The notes under the pieces are model-generated. The model was not told the DNA's origin, searched no databases, and saw nothing but the letters and a program-made list of their open reading frames with translations. A program made the translations under genes and the position numbers. Of a stretch of DNA of 64,000 nucleotides, positions 61,250-64,000 are shown piece by piece. How positions within the stretch are numbered: the stretch's first letter is position 1; every line of letters begins with the position of its first letter. The DNA is from CAYNRE01 sp964399535 (GTDB taxonomy: Bacteria; Planctomycetota; Planctomycetia; Pirellulales; CAYNRE01), in the NCBI GenBank assembly GCA_964399535.1, contig CAYNRE010000005.1:372001-436000 (forward strand), read 5' to 3'.

Positions 61250-62662
61250 ATGCTGCAGTTCCACGACCGCCCGATTCGCCTATGCGACGGCATGAGTCGC
61301 CGCCAATGGCTGCGCGTCGGCGGGTTGGGGCTGGCCGGTCTGTCGCTTCCCACCCTTTGGCAAGGGCGTATCGCCCGGGCAGCCACCGCCGCGGGGCCGG
61401 TCGACGCGACCCGGGGTCGGGCCAAGTCGTGCATCGTGCTGTTTCTCATGGGAGGCCCACCCCAGCACGAAACCTGGGACCCCAAGCCCGAGGCCCCCGC
61501 CGAGGTGCGGGGCGATCTGGCTCCGATTGCTTCGTCGGTGCCGGGGCTGCACGTGGGCGAGCTGATGCCCCGCGTGGCTCGCCAGGCGCACCAGGTCGCG
61601 GTTCTGCGAGCGCTGTCGACCTACGACAACGCGCATTCCTCGAGCGGTTACTGGATGCTGACCGGCACGCCGCACCAGCCCATGAATCAAGAGAATTCCA
61701 AGCTGGGGGCCCCCAACAACCATCCCTGTTTCGGGGCCATGGTTCAGCAATTGCGCGGCACGACCAAGGGGCTGCCGGCCTCGATTACGCTGCCCGAACA
61801 CATTTGGAACACCGGAGGCATTACCTGGCCCGGCCAAGACGGCGGCTGGCTGGGGCGCACGGCCGATCCCTGGCTGCTTACCTGCGACCCGAGCGCCGCC
61901 GATTTCCAGGTGCCGGGCATTAGCCTCTCGCGCGAGCTGCCCGATAGCCGATTCGATGCCCGCCGCACCCTGCTGGGCGAGTTGGATCAACGCCTGGCCG
62001 AGCTCGACGCTGGCCGCACCGTCGAGCGTTGGGACCACCTGAGCCAGCAGGCGGTCGACGCCATTCGCTCGCCCCGGGCCCGCCAGGCCTTTCGCCTGGA
62101 TGAAGAAACCCCGGAAGTTCGCGATCGCTATGGGCGAAACCGATTCGGCCAAAGCGTGTTGTTAGCCCGCCGCCTGGTCGAGGCCGGCGTCGCGCTGGTG
62201 CAAGTGAACTGGACCCGGGCTAAAGACGACGCCGACGTGAACCCGGTTTGGGATACCCATACCGAGAACGCCAAGCGGCTGAAGACGGCCCTGATGCCGC
62301 CGATGGACCTGGCCTACTCGGCCCTGCTCGAAGACCTGGCCCAACGCGGCCTGCTCGAGGAAACCCTGGTGGTTTGGATGGGCGAGTTCGGCCGCTCGCC
62401 GCGAATCAACCCGCTGGGGGGGCGCGACCACTGGGGTTCGGTGTTCTCGGCCGCCCTGGCGGGCGGCGGCATCCAAGGGGGCCGGGTCTGGGGCGAATCG
62501 GACAAACTCGGCGGGCAACCGCAGTCCGGTCGCGTGGAGCCGCAGGACTTGCACGCCACGATCTATCACTGCCTGGGAATCGACCCAGCCGCCGAGGTGC
62601 ACGACACCTTGGGGCGGCCCATTCCGGTGAGCCGGGGCCGCGTGATCAGCGAGCTTTTCTAG
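61250..62662 (+). CDS. DUF1501 domain-containing protein, Tat-exported
   Basis: The 470-residue protein starts with a twin-arginine signal (SRRQWLRVGG at 16-25, then GLAGLSLPTL). DUF1501 motifs follow: CIVLFLMGGPPQHETWDPKP, LRALSTYDNAHSSSGYWMLTG, and near the C-terminus VVWMGEFGRSPRINPLGGRDHWGSVFSAALAGGGI. The family is related to alkaline-phosphatase/sulfatase-like folds and is abundant in planctomycetes. It is often encoded next to DUF1549/DUF1553 proteins, but no such partner is present here. The enzymatic role is unproven. The start is the ATG at 61250. Confidence 0.92.
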   Translation: MLQFHDRPIRLCDGMSRRQWLRVGGLGLAGLSLPTLWQGRIARAATAAGPVDATRGRAKSCIVLFLMGGPPQHETWDPKPEAPAEVRGDLAPIASSVPGLHVGELMPRVARQAHQVAVLRALSTYDNAHSSSGYWMLTGTPHQPMNQENSKLGAPNNHPCFGAMVQQLRGTTKGLPASITLPEHIWNTGGITWPGQDGGWLGRTADPWLLTCDPSAADFQVPGISLSRELPDSRFDARRTLLGELDQRLAELDAGRTVERWDHLSQQAVDAIRSPRARQAFRLDEETPEVRDRYGRNRFGQSVLLARRLVEAGVALVQVNWTRAKDDADVNPVWDTHTENAKRLKTALMPPMDLAYSALLEDLAQRGLLEETLVVWMGEFGRSPRINPLGGRDHWGSVFSAALAGGGIQGGRVWGESDKLGGQPQSGRVEPQDLHATIYHCLGIDPAAEVHDTLGRPIPVSRGRVISELF

Positions 62663-63058
62663 GCGTCTTCTGATTCAACGCCCCCCGCGTTGCACTCCAG
62701 GCGAGGGCGCCCCGGGCACTTCGGGCTTCCACTCGGCCGGCTCTCAGACCCAACGCTTGGTCGCCGGGCTGGCGCGAGGCCGTGGGCGGCTGCCAGCCCT
62801 GGGGGGGACCGTTTGACGCCCCGCCCGCGGCACGGTTAGATAGCTTCTGGGATGGGTTGGGGGTAGATCTGCGGGCCGAAAGCTTGGCTTCCGCGCGGCG
62901 TTGCCGTGCGCACTAGGCGAATAGCAAGGCCGGTTTCGACCCAGGCATGCGTTCAACGCATGTTGCTCGGTAGCACGCGCACTTTGGCCAGCGATGCGCG
63001 CGTACCGTCCCCACGGACGAGCTAGGGGGGCGTCAGCAAGGGCGAACGAGGTTTGCCG
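62663..63058. other. Intergenic region with palindromes upstream of the last gene
   Basis: About 395 bases. A palindrome CATGCGTT-C-AACGCATG lies at 62946-62962, and a perfect 14-bp palindrome CGATGCGCGCATCG at 63057-63070 overlaps the following ATG. No further gene is recognised. Confidence 0.5.
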
Positions 63059-64000
63059 ATGCGCGCATCGAACGGCATGGATTGCGTGAGACCGCCGAGG
63101 GGTCGTACCGCCTATGGGCCATCACGCGCCGATCTCGCTGGCCTGCTGTTCCAGTTCCTCTCCTGGTCGGCATCCGGGCTACTGGTCGTCGCAGGGCTGC
63201 TGCCCTGGCTGCCTCTGCCCGTTCCGTTGGGGCTGATCGACGACCGAGTCTTCCTGGTGGCGGGCGTTTTCCTGGCGGCCTGCGCGCTGTTTGCCTCCTG
63301 GCTCACTTTCCGATGGCGATTGGCGATCGGGGTGCTGATCGCTTCTAGCGCGCTGGGTCTGGGGCTGCTTGTTTCTTTGCCGGCCGAGTACGGCTTCGTG
63401 GCCCTCAGCAGGCAGCAGCCCTATCAATTGACCATGCCGTATCCCAATTCCAGGGCTTACCATCGGCATCGCCCCGATTTTTCGGTTTGGTATCGCTTCG
63501 ACCATGAAGGCTGGCGCTCGCCGCCGGCTCCCGCGTCGTCACGAGGCTGGGTGCTGTTCCTGGGCTGCTCGTTCACCTTCGGTCACGGCGTGTCCGACGA
63601 CGAAACGTATGTCGCCTGCCTGGCCCGCGATGCCTGGCCTGACTACCAGCTCCGTTCGAAGGCCTATGGCGGCTCGGGCACCGTGCTGGCGCACCGCATT
63701 CTTGTCGACGAGTTGGCCCGGGCCGACCGCCCAGCGGCGGTCGTATACGGCTGGATCGAGGATCATCGCCGTCGAAACTTTCGCCAGCGTCCCGAGGGAG
63801 ACTGGCTCGGCCGGCTCGCTCCCCGGTTGGAGCACTCGCCCGAGGCGGAAGAATTGCGGGCCCTCAAAGACCAGTGGCTCGCTCAAGACCCGCAGTCCGA
63901 AGTGGAGATCGACGATCCGCTTAGCGGCGCGATCTCGCAAGCCCTGATTGGCGATATGGCCCGCCGCTGCCGTGAAGCCGGGGTAGCATTTTACTGGGTT
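63059..64000 (+). CDS. Membrane-anchored SGNH hydrolase-type protein (3' partial)
   Basis: An open frame starts at ATG 63059 (MRASNGMDC) and runs to the window end without a stop, giving 314 residues. Three hydrophobic segments lie at about 27-50 (QFLSWSASGLLVVAGLLPWL), 62-82 and 86-105. A soluble domain follows, with VLFLGCSFTFGHGVSDDETY: an SGNH block I with Cys before the nucleophile Ser (GCSFT rather than GDSFT). A further conserved spot is KAYGGSGT (Gly block). The Asn block and the C-terminal Asp/His lie beyond or near the cut. Its role could be acyl transfer or esterolysis of a surface polymer. The ATG 18 bases downstream is an alternative start. Confidence 0.75.
   Translation, partial: MRASNGMDCVRPPRGRTAYGPSRADLAGLLFQFLSWSASGLLVVAGLLPWLPLPVPLGLIDDRVFLVAGVFLAACALFASWLTFRWRLAIGVLIASSALGLGLLVSLPAEYGFVALSRQQPYQLTMPYPNSRAYHRHRPDFSVWYRFDHEGWRSPPAPASSRGWVLFLGCSFTFGHGVSDDETYVACLARDAWPDYQLRSKAYGGSGTVLAHRILVDELARADRPAAVVYGWIEDHRRRNFRQRPEGDWLGRLAPRLEHSPEAEELRALKDQWLAQDPQSEVEIDDPLSGAISQALIGDMARRCREAGVAFYWV

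Noticed and set aside
1..64000. CRISPR arrays, tRNA or rRNA genes
   Set aside because: No regularly spaced direct repeats and no conserved tRNA or rRNA segments were seen in reading both strands; a covariance-model search was not possible here.

Overview
The window looks like chromosomal DNA of a high-GC planctomycete, probably from the Pirellulales or a neighbouring group (inference from gene content, not from a marker tree). The evidence is a set of planctomycete hallmark families: an ECF sigma factor overlapping a Ser/Thr kinase with a WD40 tail, a BlaI/M56 pair with a very long periplasmic tail, a PVC-type dehydrogenase with HEAT repeats and a terminal cytochrome c, an SHD1-domain protein, a Tat-exported DUF1501 protein, a Tat-exported Gfo/Idh/MocA oxidoreductase, and a J-like/SUMF1 protein. 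No rRNA, tRNA or CRISPR array was recognised. The GC-rich coding strands throw long antisense shadow ORFs, which are left out.

Layout. 1-8.6 kb: sigma factor end, kinase, tocopherol-cyclase-like protein, BlaI repressor with a candidate operator, and an M56 sensor/peptidase. 9.2-11.2 kb: a secreted and a membrane protein, then a STAS protein. 11.4-24.2 kb: a minus-strand block with a CehA/McbA-type metallohydrolase, a small membrane protein, the dehydrogenase/cytochrome protein, a DsbD-type thiol:disulfide protein, FtsH and an Asp/Asn beta-hydroxylase. 24.5-30.7 kb: a small YjfB-like protein, a thioesterase, an SGNH hydrolase, then a minus-strand run of Gfo/Idh oxidoreductase, an unusual papain-remnant/GNAT fusion, and a PIN toxin. 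31-34.4 kb: a class V aminotransferase and the 2-aminoethylphosphonate pathway (phnX, phnW). 34.9-40.9 kb: a DabA inorganic-carbon uptake operon with two NDH-1-like membrane subunits. 41-49 kb: SHD1/DUF6263 protein, a possible nuclease-like gene of foreign look, ilvD, and the SUMF1-type protein. 49.4-53.4 kb: a Rieske oxygenase / FAD oxidoreductase / choline-kinase-like operon ending tail to tail against a MarR regulator. 53.8-57 kb: HtrA protease, aat, a membrane protein. 57.2-59.6 kb: a degraded locus of polymorphic-toxin type carrying two copies of a short mobile repeat. 60-64 kb: two exported small proteins, DUF1501, and a partial membrane-bound SGNH protein cut by the window end.

Two families of short inverted-repeat elements stand out. 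Family A (about 155 bp, three diverged copies near 11.3, 25.4 and 46.0 kb) has CTAG-ended terminal inverted repeats that provide the stop codons of two genes. Family B (120 bp, two nearly identical copies near 58.7 and 59.5 kb) flanks a 197-residue gene. Neither encodes a transposase, so both look like non-autonomous MITE/REP-type elements.

The most unusual coding locus is 27.1-28.9 kb. It encodes a papain-fold protein lacking the whole catalytic-cysteine half, fused to a GNAT acetyltransferase and ending in an antitoxin-like tail, six bases before a PIN-domain toxin.
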